Positions 40,001 to 52,227 of a stretch of 64,000 nucleotides of DNA are shown one piece after another; position 1 is the first letter of the stretch, and each line of letters starts with the position of its first letter. The stretch is taken from contig CM065684.1 in NCBI GenBank assembly GCA_017654935.2, forward strand, positions 63,716,626 to 63,780,625, read 5' to 3'. Origin of the DNA: Phymorhynchus buccinoides. Lineage: Eukaryota > Mollusca > Gastropoda > Neogastropoda > Raphitomidae. The notes under the pieces are model-generated. The model saw nothing but the letters and a program-made list of their open reading frames with translations. It was not told where the DNA came from and did not search any database. The position numbers and the translations under genes were made by a program.

Positions 40001-41745
40001 CTTTAATGGACGATTTTCGGAAAAAGTAGGGGAGAGCACTTCGTGAAAATAAGAGTTGCTTACCTCCATTACTCGGTCAAATACGCATAGCAACAATGCA
40101 ACAATGGCATCGAAGCTTGAAACCGCAGGATGCGAGTCAGCGACTTGCAAACATTTTGTAGAAAAATAAGGGGTGGCCAGTTGCTACAAAGTGATAGAAC
40201 TTGCAAACTGTGATGTAAAAATATAAATTACATCAATTTTTAGAATGACGCACTGCGTTCTACATACATCACGAAGTGAGGGCTGGGGATTTACCTGATG
40301 GTAGAGTAACTTCCCCTGTTTGACCGATTGAATTAGGCGAGATCACTCCCACACACCATGAAATTACTCCCCTTAATTATTTCCGAACAATTCCTATTAC
40401 CATTGGCTTCAATCATACACTTGAAGGTCCCATGTCCTGCTGTCACCATCCACAGAGCCCCACCTGAAAAATACAACATTATTATGAGATTAGTTTGTAT
40501 TATTTTCATTGTTATTGTTGTCAATGTCATCATCATCCTCATTATCATCCTCATTGTCATCATCATAATAATTATCATAATTTTCTCATCATCATCTTAA
40601 AGAATATCAATATCATCATCTCCAGCGATCAGAATGAAAGAGTTTACAGCATATCCAGCAAAACAACATTGAAAAGGGATATGCAATTAAGAGGGAACGC
40701 AAGACAAAGAGAATAGAGAGGGGGGGGGTGGGGGGGTGGGGGGCTGTGGGGGGAGAAAGAGAGAGAGGGGGGGGGGGGGGGAGAGCGAGAAGATCCCCAA
40801 AGACGAGACAGAAAAAAAAAACAGACATCCACACAGAGGCAGAGACAGACACACACATACAGAGACACATAGATCGGAATATATACAGAGTCACATCTTC
40901 TTTAGGCAAAAGCACACGATAATTGTGCCTAACGCTTCATCCACCTTGTGGCCACAGTTGTGCAGCGTTGTGTCACCATCTCCAGCACTTCTAGGAAAAC
41001 AGACACACACACACACAGACAGATGAACAGACAAATACACTTCTAGGAAACAGACACACACACACACAGACCAACAGATGAACAGAACAGACAAACACAC
41101 TTCTAGGAAACAGAAAGATACACAGACAGGCCAGACAGGATGAACAAACAAACACACTTCTAGGAAACAGAGACACACAGACAGGCCAACAGATGAACAA
41201 ACACACTTCTAGGAAACAGAGACACACAGACAGACCAACAGACACACCAACAGATGAACAGAGCACAAACACACTTCTCCTGTCTAAAAAACAGACAGAC
41301 ACACACACAGACACAACAGGTGACCAGACACACTTCTAAAAAACAGAGACACACAGACAGGCCAACAGATGAACAAACACACTTCTATGAAACAGACACA
41401 CAGAGAGACAGATACACACACAAAGACGGACACACAGACACACTTCTAAAAAACAGAGACACACAGACAGGCCCACAGATGAACAGACACACTTCTAGGA
41501 GAACAGAGACAACACAGACAGACTCCACAGATGAACAAACACACTTCTAGGAAACAGAGACAGCACACAGACAGACCACAGATGAACAGACAAACACACT
41601 CTTTCTAGGACATACAGACAGACAGACAGACCAACAGATGAACAGACACACTTCTATGAAACAGAGACACACACAGACCTGCAATATATGAATAGGTATT
41701 TTGGATGGTGATGTCTACGGACGACTCACTTCTAGGAAACAGAGA
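37036..41745 (-). CDS. Amidase copy B, last three exons, truncated by contig end
   Basis: On the minus strand the exons are 40463-40401 (GALWMVTAGHGTFKCMIEAN), 37919-37632 ([20 protein letters not shown] to AAKIPPANCTFA) and 37262-37036 ([13 protein letters not shown] to ASQSQC, stop at 37038-37036). Lengths of 63, 288 and 227 and all phases match copy A. Upstream exons would lie past the N gap. Copy C, near-identical, shows what they should be. It differs from A at several residues, so it is a paralogue and not an allele of A. The final exon is not duplicated here. Confidence 0.88.
37920..39592 (-). repeat. 91-bp junction minisatellite of copy B, about 18 units
   Basis: Same unit as 21481-22422 in reverse complement, with nearly twice the copies of A. 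The oldest, longest unit is at 39500-39590. It produces a minus-strand open frame of 567 codons that runs into the true exon, which is not a gene on its own. Confidence 0.95.
39593..40400 (-). other. Intron of copy B with an insertion of about 390 bp
   Basis: 40007-40398 is absent from copy A, where GGTAATG runs directly into AAAGCAGTGATC. Its ends (TTAATGGACGATTTTCGGAA and CCGAACAATTCCTATTAC) are imperfect inverted repeats next to TAA, so it may be a small MITE. The rest aligns with A 21140-21480. Confidence 0.6.
40464..41745 (-). repeat. Intron of copy B with the TTTCCTAGAAGTG minisatellite, broken by the gap
   Basis: 40985-41745 is the minus-strand form of the 55-bp array (CTTCTAGGAAACAGA). 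Next to it (40900-40984) is the conserved block equivalent to 18650-18770. A non-repeat piece at 41680-41728 just before the gap fits no neighbouring copy and may be assembly noise. Confidence 0.8.
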
Positions 41746-42245
41746 NNNNNNNNNNNNNNNNNNNNNNNNNNNNNNNNNNNNNNNNNNNNNNNNNNNNNNN
41801 NNNNNNNNNNNNNNNNNNNNNNNNNNNNNNNNNNNNNNNNNNNNNNNNNNNNNNNNNNNNNNNNNNNNNNNNNNNNNNNNNNNNNNNNNNNNNNNNNNNN
41901 NNNNNNNNNNNNNNNNNNNNNNNNNNNNNNNNNNNNNNNNNNNNNNNNNNNNNNNNNNNNNNNNNNNNNNNNNNNNNNNNNNNNNNNNNNNNNNNNNNNN
42001 NNNNNNNNNNNNNNNNNNNNNNNNNNNNNNNNNNNNNNNNNNNNNNNNNNNNNNNNNNNNNNNNNNNNNNNNNNNNNNNNNNNNNNNNNNNNNNNNNNNN
42101 NNNNNNNNNNNNNNNNNNNNNNNNNNNNNNNNNNNNNNNNNNNNNNNNNNNNNNNNNNNNNNNNNNNNNNNNNNNNNNNNNNNNNNNNNNNNNNNNNNNN
42201 NNNNNNNNNNNNNNNNNNNNNNNNNNNNNNNNNNNNNNNNNNNNN
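41746..42245. other. Assembly gap of 500 N
   Basis: Exactly 500 N, a placeholder length. The left contig ends inside the copy B minisatellite. The right contig starts in an intron homologous to 12532 of copy A. Content and true size are unknown. Confidence 0.99.
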
Positions 42246-42513
42246 CCACTATCAGTGAGGTCTTTGTGAAAGTACATCCATCCAATGACAACTGACAAGT
42301 TTGAATGTTGGCAGCGCTAAATAAAGATTTGTGATAATGTCTACGATAAAACATATGTTATGAAATGTCACACGAGCTGTGAACATGGAGCCTACTCTAG
42401 TGTTTGTGTGCATGCGTGTGTGCGTGCGTGGTGCATGTGTACCGCATGTGTGAGTAATAAAGCGTACCAGGTACACATTTTTCCAAATATTAATTTGATG
42501 TTGATGTTCCCAG
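42246..42513 (+). other. Start of the right-hand contig, intron of copy C
   Basis: It aligns with 12532-12744 in copy A (CCACTATCAGTGAGGTCTTT), with small indels and a CGTGTGTGCG repeat. No gene. Confidence 0.7.
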
Positions 42514-45500
42514 GTGATCGCAGGCTATGATGATGGTAGAGATTCCAGGCAGCCTCAAGACCTCTCAGTGCCCCAGTACTCTACACTGGTTAGTACAACT
42601 GCACTTACATTTTTACCATTTTATAGTACACTTGCACCCTTATCTAATTACTGCGCTTAGTGCATCTGCATGCACACACGCACTATAGTAACATTCACAT
42701 AAAATCATGACATCTTCATACACGCTTGCTTGTTTTTCTTAAAGGACAAAGGATCTCAGTACACTTGCACTTGAACCCATCAACTCTGCCTGATATCAGC
42801 GCATCTGAAAAATGAAAGTTGAATGAATTTTTCATCTTTTTTCCTAGTGGGTGGGTGGGTGGTGGTGGTGGTGGTGGTGGTGGTGTCGTTATATTTCAGT
42901 TGTATGCCAATGCACAAGAGTGAAAGGTTGGAATATTGATTGCATTTTGTTACTAAGAAAATGAAGAACATTATTATTATTTTCTGAACATCTTTTTCCA
43001 TTTTATAAATGTAGTGAAACACATACATGTATAGAATATAGTGATGATTTTGGATTCAACGATAACGACAACATTCAGAAACATCAACAGCACTCAATCA
43101 ATGGTCACAAGGACAACAACATGAGCAACAACAGCAACACAGCAACAGCAATAATAATAGTGACTGTGATGATGATGGTAGCAAGAACAATGACAATGAT
43201 AACAGCTGCCTTATCAATGATAGCAATAGCAATAAAAATAATAACAATGATAGTAAATTAAGATAATAGAAATAATAACAAAAAATAATAGCAAAAGCTG
43301 GCACAATACCCATAATAACATTGACAATACCCACTGTCCCCACCACCACCATTAATCACCATCCACAGTGAGTAAACATCACATAACTAATTAATCCAGA
43401 AATTACTAGGAATGCACATTAACTAAACACACACACACATACACATCACACGCACACCCACCCACCCTCCCATCCCTGTGTGGGGTACACAAACATCATT
43501 ACCAATACTGAATTGTGCATGAAAGAGGCATTACAAAACAATAAAATGTACATGTATGCACTTTAAGCTGAAAAGAGCAGAAGCAACTGACCACAGTATG
43601 TGACTAAGCATAATGGGTGGTATAACCCTTTCACCGCCACCAACATTTCAGCCAAAAATGTCCATTACATTTACCTGGGTAGAGAACAAAATCAATATGC
43701 ACTATTGGGGATTCTTTTATGACTTATGTTGTATAAGGTCTATCCTTCCCAAAACTAGTCTTGGGTGGTGGTGGTGGTGGTGGTGATGCTAGTGTCGTTA
43801 TATTTCAGTTTTATGCCAATGCACAAGAGCGAAAGGTTGGAATATTGATTGAATTTTGAAAAGGAAGAACATTATTATTTTAATATTTTTTTAGTGTGAT
43901 GGTGATGTTAACACTCAGCAGAAAGAGAACTGGCCTCAAAGGAGAGCTTTGAGTTCTGCTGTCAAGAAGTGCAGGACAATAATCTTATACATGGTATATT
44001 GGTTTATTTATTTCAGTGTGATGGTGATGTCAGCAGAAAGAGGACTGGCCTCAAAGGAGAGCTTTGCGTTCTGCTGTCAAGAAGTGCAGGACAATAATCT
44101 TGTACATGGTATATTGATTCATTTATTTCAGTGTGATGGTGATGTCGGTGGAAAAAGGATTGGTCCGCTGACTGACTAACAGTCTGCTGAAAGGGTTTGA
44201 GTTTTGTTGTGAAGAGGCGCAGGACAGTAATCTTACGCATGATTTATTTATTTTATTTATTTACTTATCTATCTATTTCAGTGTGATGGTGATGTCAATG
44301 GAAAGAGGATTGGCCTGCTGAAGGAGGGCTTTGAGTTCTGCTGTCCGGAGGTTCAGGACAATATTCATATGCATGATTGATGTATTTATTAAATCCATCT
44401 ATCTATTTCAGTGTGAGGGTGACGTCAGTGGAAAGAGGATTGGCCTGCTGAAGGAGGGCTTTGAGTTATGCTGTCCAGAGGTTCAGGACAATATTCATAT
44501 GCATGATTGATGTATTTATTAAATCCATCTATCTATTTCAGTGTGAGGGTGACGTCAGTGGAAAGACAATTGGCCTGCTGAAGGAGGGCTTTGAGTTCTG
44601 CTGTCCGGAGGTTCAGGACAATATTCATATGCATGACTGATGTATTTATTTATCTATCTATCTATTTCAGTGTGAAGGTGACATCAGTGGAAAGAGGATT
44701 GGCCTGCTGAAGGAGGGCTTTGAGTTCTGCTGTCCGGAGGTTCAGGACAATATTCATATGCATGACTGATGTATTTATTTATCTATCTATCTATTTCAGT
44801 GTGAAGGTGACATCAGTGGAAAGAGGATTGGCCTGCTGAAGGAGGGCTTTGAGTTCTGCTGTCCGGAGGTTCAGGACAATATTCATATGCATGACTGATG
44901 TATTTATTTATCTATCTATCTATTTCAGTGTGAAGGTGACATCAGTGGAAAGAGGATTGGCCTGCTGAAGGAGGGCTTTGAGTTCTGCTGTCCGGAGGTT
45001 CAGGACGTGGTGAGGAAGACAGCTGAGCTCCTGACTCAGGATGGCTGTACCATGCAGGATGCCTCTGTGCCGCTGCACAAAGATGGTGTGTGGTGGTCTG
45101 TTCATCTCTTGGTCTGTCTGTGTGTCTGTCTGTTTCCTAGAAGTGTGTTTGTCTGTTCATCTGTCTGTGTGTGTGTCTGTCTGTTTCCTAGAAGTGTTTG
45201 TCTGTTCATCTGTCTGTGTGTGTGTGTGTCTGTTTCCTAGAAGTGTGTCTGTCTGTTCATCTGTCTGTGTGTGTGTCTGTCTGTTTCCTAGAAGTGTGTT
45301 TGTCTGTTCATCTGTCTGTGTGTGTGTCTGTTTCCTAGAAGTGTGTTTGTTCATCTGTTGGCCTGTCTGTGTGTGTTTCCTAGAAGTGTGTTTGTCTGTT
45401 CATCTGTTGGTCTGTGTGTCTCTGTTTCCTAGAAGTGTGTTTGTCTGTTCATCTGTTGGTCTGTCTGTGTGTCTCTGTTTCCTAGAAGTGTGTTTGTTCA

Positions 45501-48500
45501 TCTGTTGGCCTGTCTGTGTGTCTGTCTGTTTCATAGAAGTGTGTTTGTTCATCTGTTGGCCTGTCTGTGTGTCTGTTTCATAGAAGTGTGTCTGTTCATC
45601 TATTGGCCTGTCTGTGTGTCTCTGTTTCATAGAAGTGTGTCTGTTCATCTGTTGGTCTGTCTGTGTGTCTCTGTTTCATAGAAGTGTGTTTGTTCATCTG
45701 TTGGCCTGTCTGTGTGTCTCTGTTTCCTAGAAGTGTGTCTGTTCACCTGTTGGTCTGTCTGTGTGTCTCTGTTTCATAGAAGTGTGTCTGTTCATCTGTT
45801 GGTCTGTGTGTGTCTCTGTTTCATAGAAGTGTGTTTGTCTGTTCATCTGTTGGTCTGTCTGTGTGTCTCTGTTTCCTAGAAGTGTGTCTGTTCATCTATT
45901 GGCCTGTCTGTGTGTCTCTGTTTCCTAGAAGTGTGTCTGTTCACCTGTTGGTCTGTCTGTGTGTCTCTGTTTCATAGAAGTGTGTTTGTTCATCTGTTGG
46001 CCTGTCTGTGTGTCTGTTTCCTAGAAGTGTGTCTGTTCACCTGTTGGTCTGTCTGTGTGTCTGTCTCTGTTTCATAGAAGTGTGTCTGTTCATCTGTTGG
46101 TCTGTCTGTGTGTCTCTGTTTCATAGAAGTGTGTTTGTCTGTTCATCTGTTGGTCTGTCTGTGTGTCTCTGTTTCATAGAAGTGTGTTTGTCTGTTCATC
46201 TGTTGGTGTGTGTGTGTGTCTCTGTTTCCTAGAAGTGTGTTTGTCTGTTCATCTGTTGGTCTGTCTGTGTGTGTCTCTGTTTCCTAGAAGTGTGTTTGTT
46301 CATCTGTTGGTCTGTCTGTGTGTCTCTGTTTCCTAGAAGTGTGTCTGTTCATCTATTGGCCTGTCTGTGTGTCTCTGTTTCCTAGAAGTGTGTCTGTTCA
46401 TCTGTTGGTCTGTCTGTGTGTCTCTGTTTCCTAGAAGTGTGTTTGTCTGTTCATCTGTTGGTCTGTCTGTGTGTCTCTGTTTCCTAGAAGTGTGTCTGTT
46501 CATCTGTTGGTCTGTCTGTGTGTCTCTGTTTCCTAGAAGTGTGTCTGTTCATCTATTGGCCTGTCTGTGTGTCTCTGTTTCCTAGAAGTGTGTCTGTTCA
46601 CCTGTTGGTCTGTCTCTGTGTCTGTCTGTTTCATAGAAGTATGTTTGTTCATCTGTTGGCCTGTCTGTGTGTCTCTGTTTTTTAGAAGTGTGTCTGGTCA
46701 CCTGTTGGTCTGTCTGTGTGTCTGTCTGTTTCCTAGAAGTAGAAGTGTGTTTGTCTGTTCATCTGTTGGCCTGTCTGTGTGTCTCTGTTTCCTAGAAGTG
46801 TGTTTGTTCATCTGTTGGCCTGTCTGTGTGTCTCTGTTTCCTAGAAGTGTGTTTGTTCATCTGTTGGCCTGTCTGTATCTTTCTGTTTCCTAGAAGTGTG
46901 TTTGTCTGTTCATCTGTTGGTCTGTGTGTGTGTGTGTCTGTTTCCTAGAAGTGTATTTGTCTGTTCATCTGTCTGTGTGTGTGTGTGTCTGTTTCCTAGA
47001 AGTGCTGGAGATGGTGACACACGCTGCACAACTGTGGGCACAAGGTGGACGAAATGATAAATTTATCTGTGCTTTTGCCTAAAGAAGATGTGACTCTGTA
47101 TATATTCCGATCTATGTGTCTCTGTATGTGTGTGTCTGTCTCTGCCTCTGTGTGGATGTCTGTTTTTCTGTCTCTTCCTCTCCCCCCCCCCCCCCCCTCT
47201 CTATTCTCTTTGTCTTGCGTTCCCTCTTAATTGCATATCCCTTTTCAATGTTGTTTTGCTGGATATGCTGTAAACTCTTTCATTCTGATCGCTGGAGATG
47301 ATGATATTGATATTCTTTAAGATGATGATGAGAAAATTATGATAATTATTATGATGATGACAATGAGGATGATAATGAGGATGATGATGACATTGACAAC
47401 AATAACAATGAAGATAATACAAACTAATCTCATAATAATGTTGTATTTTTCAGGTGGGGCTCTGTGGATGGTGACAGCAGGACATGGGACCTTCAAGTGT
47501 ATGATTGAAGCCAATGGTAATAGGAATTGTTCGGAAATAATTAAGGGGAGTAAGTTCATGGTGTGTAGGAGTTATCTTGCCTAATTCAATCGGTCAAACA
47601 GGGGAAGTTACTCTACCATCAGGTAAATCCCCAGCCCTCACTTCGTGATGTATGTAGAACGCAGTGCGTCATTCTGAAATTGATGTAATTTATATTTTTA
47701 CATCACAGTTTGCAAGTTCTATCACTTTGTAGCAACTGGCCACCCCTTATTTTTCTACAAAATGTTTGCAAGTCGCTGACTCGCATCCTGCGGTTTCAAG
47801 CTTCGATGCCATTGTTGCATTGTTGCTATGGTATTTGACCGAGTAATGGAGGTAAGCAACTCTTATTTTCACGAAGTGCTCTCCCCTACTTTTTCCGAAA
47901 ATCGTCCATTAAAGCAGTGATCAATATATCGTTCTGCATGTTGCAATGGAACAATTATTGATGCCAATTAAGTTTATTGCCAGTTGTTTAAATCAAATTT
48001 TTGTGGAAATATATGGTAACATAATTATTTGAGTGTCTGAATTGTTTGTGAAATTTTTAATCCATTTAAAAAAAAAAAAATTTCATGTGGACTATTCCGA
48101 AAATTATATGTAGATTATGATACTTTGTGGACAGTTGAAAGTAATGATCCTACATTTTTATTGTAAATATTCTTATTTGCTGATTTATTGGCATGATGTG
48201 GATTTTTTGGGGAACGGTAAAACAATTTGAAGTGGAAGTAAAAAATAAGATTTATAAATGTTGTTGATTCTATGACTGATTTAAGAAAAAAGTTTATTAG
48301 TGTTATTATAGAATTATCATTTTGCAAAGTATGCAGGCATGTGCTACTCTCGCAAAGTGTTCTACCCCACATCCATGCAGGAAACGCTGTATCTGTATGC
48401 AGAAGTTTGCGCACGGTCGGTGCTTTCTGATTTACATTTCTCTCTCTCTCTCTCCAGGCACGTGCTATTCCCGCAAAGGGTTATACGCCAAAGGCAGAAG

Positions 48501-50879
48501 TTTGCACATCATCAGTGCTTTCTGCTGTACATTTCTCTCTCTCCAGGCACGTGCTACTCCCACAAAGGGTTCTATGCCACAGGCAGAAGTTTGCACATCA
48601 TCAGTGCTTTCTGATTTACATTTCTCTCTCTCTCCAGGCACGTGCTACTCCCACAAAGGGTTCTACGCCACAGGCAGAAGTTTACACATCATCAGTGCTT
48701 TCTGCTGTACATTTCTCTCTCTCTCCAGGCACGTGCTACTCCCTCAAAGGGTTATACGCCAAAGGCAGAAGTTTACACATCAGTGCTTTCTGCTGTACAT
48801 TTCTCTCTCTCTCCAGGCACGTGCTACTCCCGCAAAGGGTTCTACGCCAAAGGCAGAAGTTTGCACATCATCAGTGCTTTCTGCTGTACATTTCTCTCTC
48901 TCTCCAGGCACGTGCTACTCCCACAAAGGGTTCTACGCCAAAGGCAGAAGTTTGCACATCATCAGTGCTTTCTGATTTACATTTCTCTCTCTCTCCAGGC
49001 ACGTGCTACTCCCACAAAGGGTTCTATGCCAAAGGCAGAAGTTTACACATCATCAGTGCTTTCTGATTTACATTTCTCTCTCTCTCCAGGCACGTGCTAC
49101 TCCCACAAAGGGTTCTACGCCACAGGCAGAAGTTTGCACATCATCAGTGCTTTCTGCTGTACATTTCTCTCTCTCTCCAGGCACGTGCTACTCCCACAAA
49201 GGGTTCTACGCCAAAGGCAGAAGTTTGCACATCATCAGTGCTTTCTGCTGTACATTTCTCTCTCTCTCCAGGCACGTGCTACTCCCACAAAGGGTTCTAT
49301 GCCAAAGGCAGAAGTTTGCACATCATCAGTGCTTTCTGCTGTACATTTCTCTCTCTCTCCAGGCACGTGCTACTCCCACAAAGGGTTCTACGCCAAAGGC
49401 AGAAGTTTGCACATCATCAGTGCTTTCTGCTGTACATTTCTCTCTCTCTCCAGGCACGTGCTACTCCCACAAAGGGTTCTACGCCAAAGGCAGAAGTTTG
49501 CACATCATCAGTGCTTTCTGCTGTACATTTCTCTCTCTCTCCAGGCACGTGCTACTCCCACAAAGGGTTCTACGCCAAAGGCAGAAGTTTGCACATCATC
49601 AGTGCTTTCTGCTGTACATTTCTCTCTCTCTCCAGGCACGTGCTACTCCCACAAAGGGTTCTACGCCAAAGGCAGAAGTTTGCACATCATCAGTGCTTTC
49701 TGCTGTACATTTCTCTCTCTCCAGGCACGTGCTACTCCCACAAAGGGTTCTACGCCAAAGGCAGAAGTTTGCACATCATCAGTGCTTTCTGCTGTACATT
49801 TCTCTCTCTCTCCAGGCACGTGCTACTCCCACAAAGGGTTCTACGCCACAGGCAGAAGTTTGCACATCATCAGTGCTTTCTGCTGTACATTTCTCTCTCT
49901 CTTCAGGCACGTGCTATTCCCACAAAGGGTTCTACGCCAAAGGCAGAAGTTTGCACATCATCAGTGCTTTCTGCTGTACATTTATCTCTCTCCAGGCACG
50001 TGCTATTCCCGCAAAGGGTTCTATGCCACGTCCCTGCAGGAGACGCTGTACCGGGGCCGCACCACCTACCCCCAGGACCTGCAGCCACTGCTGAAGTACC
50101 TGACCATGTACTTGAAGTACATCGACTATTACTATGGCAACCGTTTCTACGGCAAGGGCATGAACATGGTGGAGGAGTTGTCACGGCGATATGATGCCGC
50201 GCTGAAGGAGTGTGACGTGCTGGTGATGCCAACGCTGCCGGAACCTGCCGCCAAGATTCCTCCTGCCAACTGCACTTTTGCTGGTGGGTGTATTTATTAT
50301 TATTATTATTATTATTTTTGTCCTTTGCTGATCTACAATCGCTGAGAGCCGATTTGAAGCAATTTTTTGTAGTAAAGATACCCTGAATCAACCCTTTAAG
50401 ACCTTATTTTGGATGATTTTTCAGGGAGGTTCTGCTGTATAGATTGTTGCTCAATATTATGTTGTCTTGTGAATGAATGAAAGGTTTTTTTGTTTAGTTT
50501 TTTGTTGCTGTCCCATCTTCTGGGCCATACAGTGGCGTTGCTCCCACGCTGCTCATTCCGAGTCCCAATGTTGGGTTTAGCGTTTTCATGGGACGAAGCC
50601 ATCAACCACCCACCACTCCCTAACTAACATTGTGACGTTGCGCTGTGTGCAGAGTTTGAGCAGAACTGCCTGACCATGACCCCCAACACCATGCCCTTCA
50701 ACCTCACGGGGCACCCCGCCCTCTCCATCAACGCGGGCTTCTCTGCCCCTGACGAGGCCGCCGGCAAGGGCAGACTACCCATCGGCCTGATGATCGTGGG
50801 CAGGAAGTTTGACGAGGTGACGGTCCTTCAGGTGGCCCGAGCCGTGGAGAAGCTGACTGCATCCCAGTCTCAGTGTTGA
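42514..50879 (+). CDS. Amidase copy C, last five exons, 5' end beyond the gap
   Basis: Exons 42514-42588 ([20 protein letters not shown]), 44929-45085 ([20 protein letters not shown] to SVPLHKDG), 47454-47516 (GALWMVTAGHGTFKCMIEAN), 49996-50283 and 50653-50879 (stop TGA 50877-50879) match copy A in length (75, 157, 63, 288, 227) and phase. The catalytic exons would lie beyond the gap. Protein and intron sequence match copy B almost exactly, including the EFEQNC start of the last exon, a single terminal-exon unit, GCCGATCCG after the stop and about 18 units in the 91-bp array. I infer C and B are alleles or a very recent duplicate. Confidence 0.88.
42589..43894 (+). other. Intron of copy C with a segment of about 900 bp not in copy A
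   Basis: The GGT repeat and the following TATTTCAGTTGTATGCCAAT block occur twice (about 42850-42950 and 43765-43860), flanking about 800 bases absent from A. The extra part has AACAACAACA-type repeats (43075-43260), CA repeats and a solo AACCCTTTCACCGCC end (43625-43640) of the piggyBac-like MITE family. Confidence 0.6.
43895..44928 (+). repeat. Junction minisatellites of the CEGDISGK exon in copy C
   Basis: Three or four older 115-bp-type units (about 43895-44240) are followed by five young 130-bp partial units (44280-44928) before the true exon. The older and younger sets are adjacent here, with no LINE insertion between them. Copy A has thirteen young units, so it has expanded, or C has contracted. 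Confidence 0.9.
45106..46998 (+). repeat. TTTCCTAGAAGTG minisatellite of copy C
   Basis: About 35 units, with TTTCCTAG and TTTCATAG variants of the acceptor-like motif. The block conserved with 18650-18770 follows at 46999-47110, with a few indels (GACACACGCTGC in place of GACACAACGCTGC). Confidence 0.9.
47520..47912. mobile_element. Insertion of about 390 bp after the donor of the GGALW-type exon
   Basis: Counterpart of 40007-40398. It sits a few bases after the donor. It begins AGGAATTGTTCGGAAATAAT and ends CGAAAATCGTCCATTAAAG, an imperfect inverted repeat. Copy A has the empty arrangement GGTAATGAAAGCAG. It contains no coding sequence. Confidence 0.55.
48330..49995 (+). repeat. 91-bp junction minisatellite of copy C, about 18 units
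   Basis: Mirror of 37920-39592 with the same unit order and only scattered substitutions, including a first long unit with MQETLYLYAEV. This supports the B/C allelic pairing. Confidence 0.95.
50284..50652 (+). other. Last intron of copy C
   Basis: (ATT)n at 50293-50316. The 50392-50442 block (AAGACCTTATTTTGGATGAT...GGGAGGTTCTGCTG) is a degenerate right end of the pogo-like MITE seen in copy A's intron at 23508-23692. It carries the single CCATCAACC (50601) that pairs with the exon CCATCAAC. Confidence 0.65.
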
Positions 50880-50924
50880 GCCGATCCGTAGCAGTGATAG
50901 TGGGGCACACGCCTGGAGGTACTA

Positions 50925-51100
50925 CAGGGGAACCTCCCTTATAAGACCTTCAAAAACCATCCTAAATGAGGTCTTATAAGGGAGGGGTCTTATCTGGGAG
51001 GTAGTTTTAATACTTACAAAGAAGGGCAATGTCTCACAGAAGTAGGTCTTATATGGGAGGGAGTCTTATAATGGGAGGTCTTATAAGGGAGGTTCCACTG
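50925..51100. mobile_element. Pogo/Tigger-like MITE 3' of copy C
   Basis: CAGGGGAACCTCCCTTATAA to GGGAGGTTCCACTG with flanking TA, the same insertion as beside A, B and D. Confidence 0.85.
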
Positions 51101-52227
51101 TATCACAAATGGAACAGAGAAGGCTGTTAGCACCCTCTGACAAACAGCCCTCAAATCAGGATGTAGAATATGAGGGTTGAATGCCAAAAACCAAAGTTAC
51201 TTTTTCCTGGTTGAGTCGGGAGAAATATGTCCCGGCGTGAAATATGTCCCGGTCATGGTAATATGTGCCTGTGCGCCACAACCGTAGCTATAACTGTTTC
51301 ATAAAATGTAGATTTAATTGATTGCACAATTTACGCGGAAAGAACCAAGAAATAGAGCGGGAAGTTGTTAATCTACATCTTTATCGAGAAATCGATGTAC
51401 AGACCCATGCCACCACGTTTCGCATTTTACAAAATGGCAGACGGTGTACACAAACGCCCATTCAGAGAAAAATAATTAATTAAAAAAATATCACTGGCTT
51501 CTCAATATTTCGTGATGAATCCTCTGCTCTTCCTGCTTGCCACCAGACGCCTCTGAATGTATTCAGGGGCGAATCCTTCCCAAACAGCAAACAATTTGAA
51601 AGAGGAGAGGGGACACGTTTCATAGCGGAGATAAGGTTTTATCCTAAAGGCTGATGAGTAGTTTTCCTTTTTCCCAAGGAAAATGTTGGTGTCTTCTGGC
51701 CGTTTGAGGTAACGTGTTTTGGCAGAAGAATTCTTGTTGATAAGTTTTGTTGAATAAAGGGAGAGAAGTCTGAAGAAGGAAAAGTAATGTAGGAAGAGGA
51801 GTGAAGAGAGAGGAAAGAAAATAATAACTGTTATTTATTTTTCGAGAATGGTTGAATATAATGATTTTGTTGTTGTTGCAATTTATTGTCTTTATATGGA
51901 GAGAAAAATCAATGGAAAAATGCCGCCTAGAATTCAGAAAGATATGTGCTTCCTTTTGTCTGTTGGCTATATACCCTCCAAGGGCTGGAATGTGGATCTT
52001 GTTAGGAGACTCAAATTTCAGATTTTGTTATTCTATTTTCTTACTATTGTATTAGTCATATTATAAGGCGCAGGCAGGAGTCCAAGTCTAGTGAAAAAAA
52101 TATCGCCTTATATAGTACGAAAAATACGTTGAGCGGTTGATGTATAAAATCTGTTTTTTAGGGTCCCAAACGCGTTATGTTTTGTATGCTTTTGGTCTTT
52201 TCCATTTTCCTGCTTTTCAAGGTTGGT

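Noticed and set aside
41605..42354. Open frames spanning the N gap
   Set aside because: They consist of undefined residues from the 500 N.
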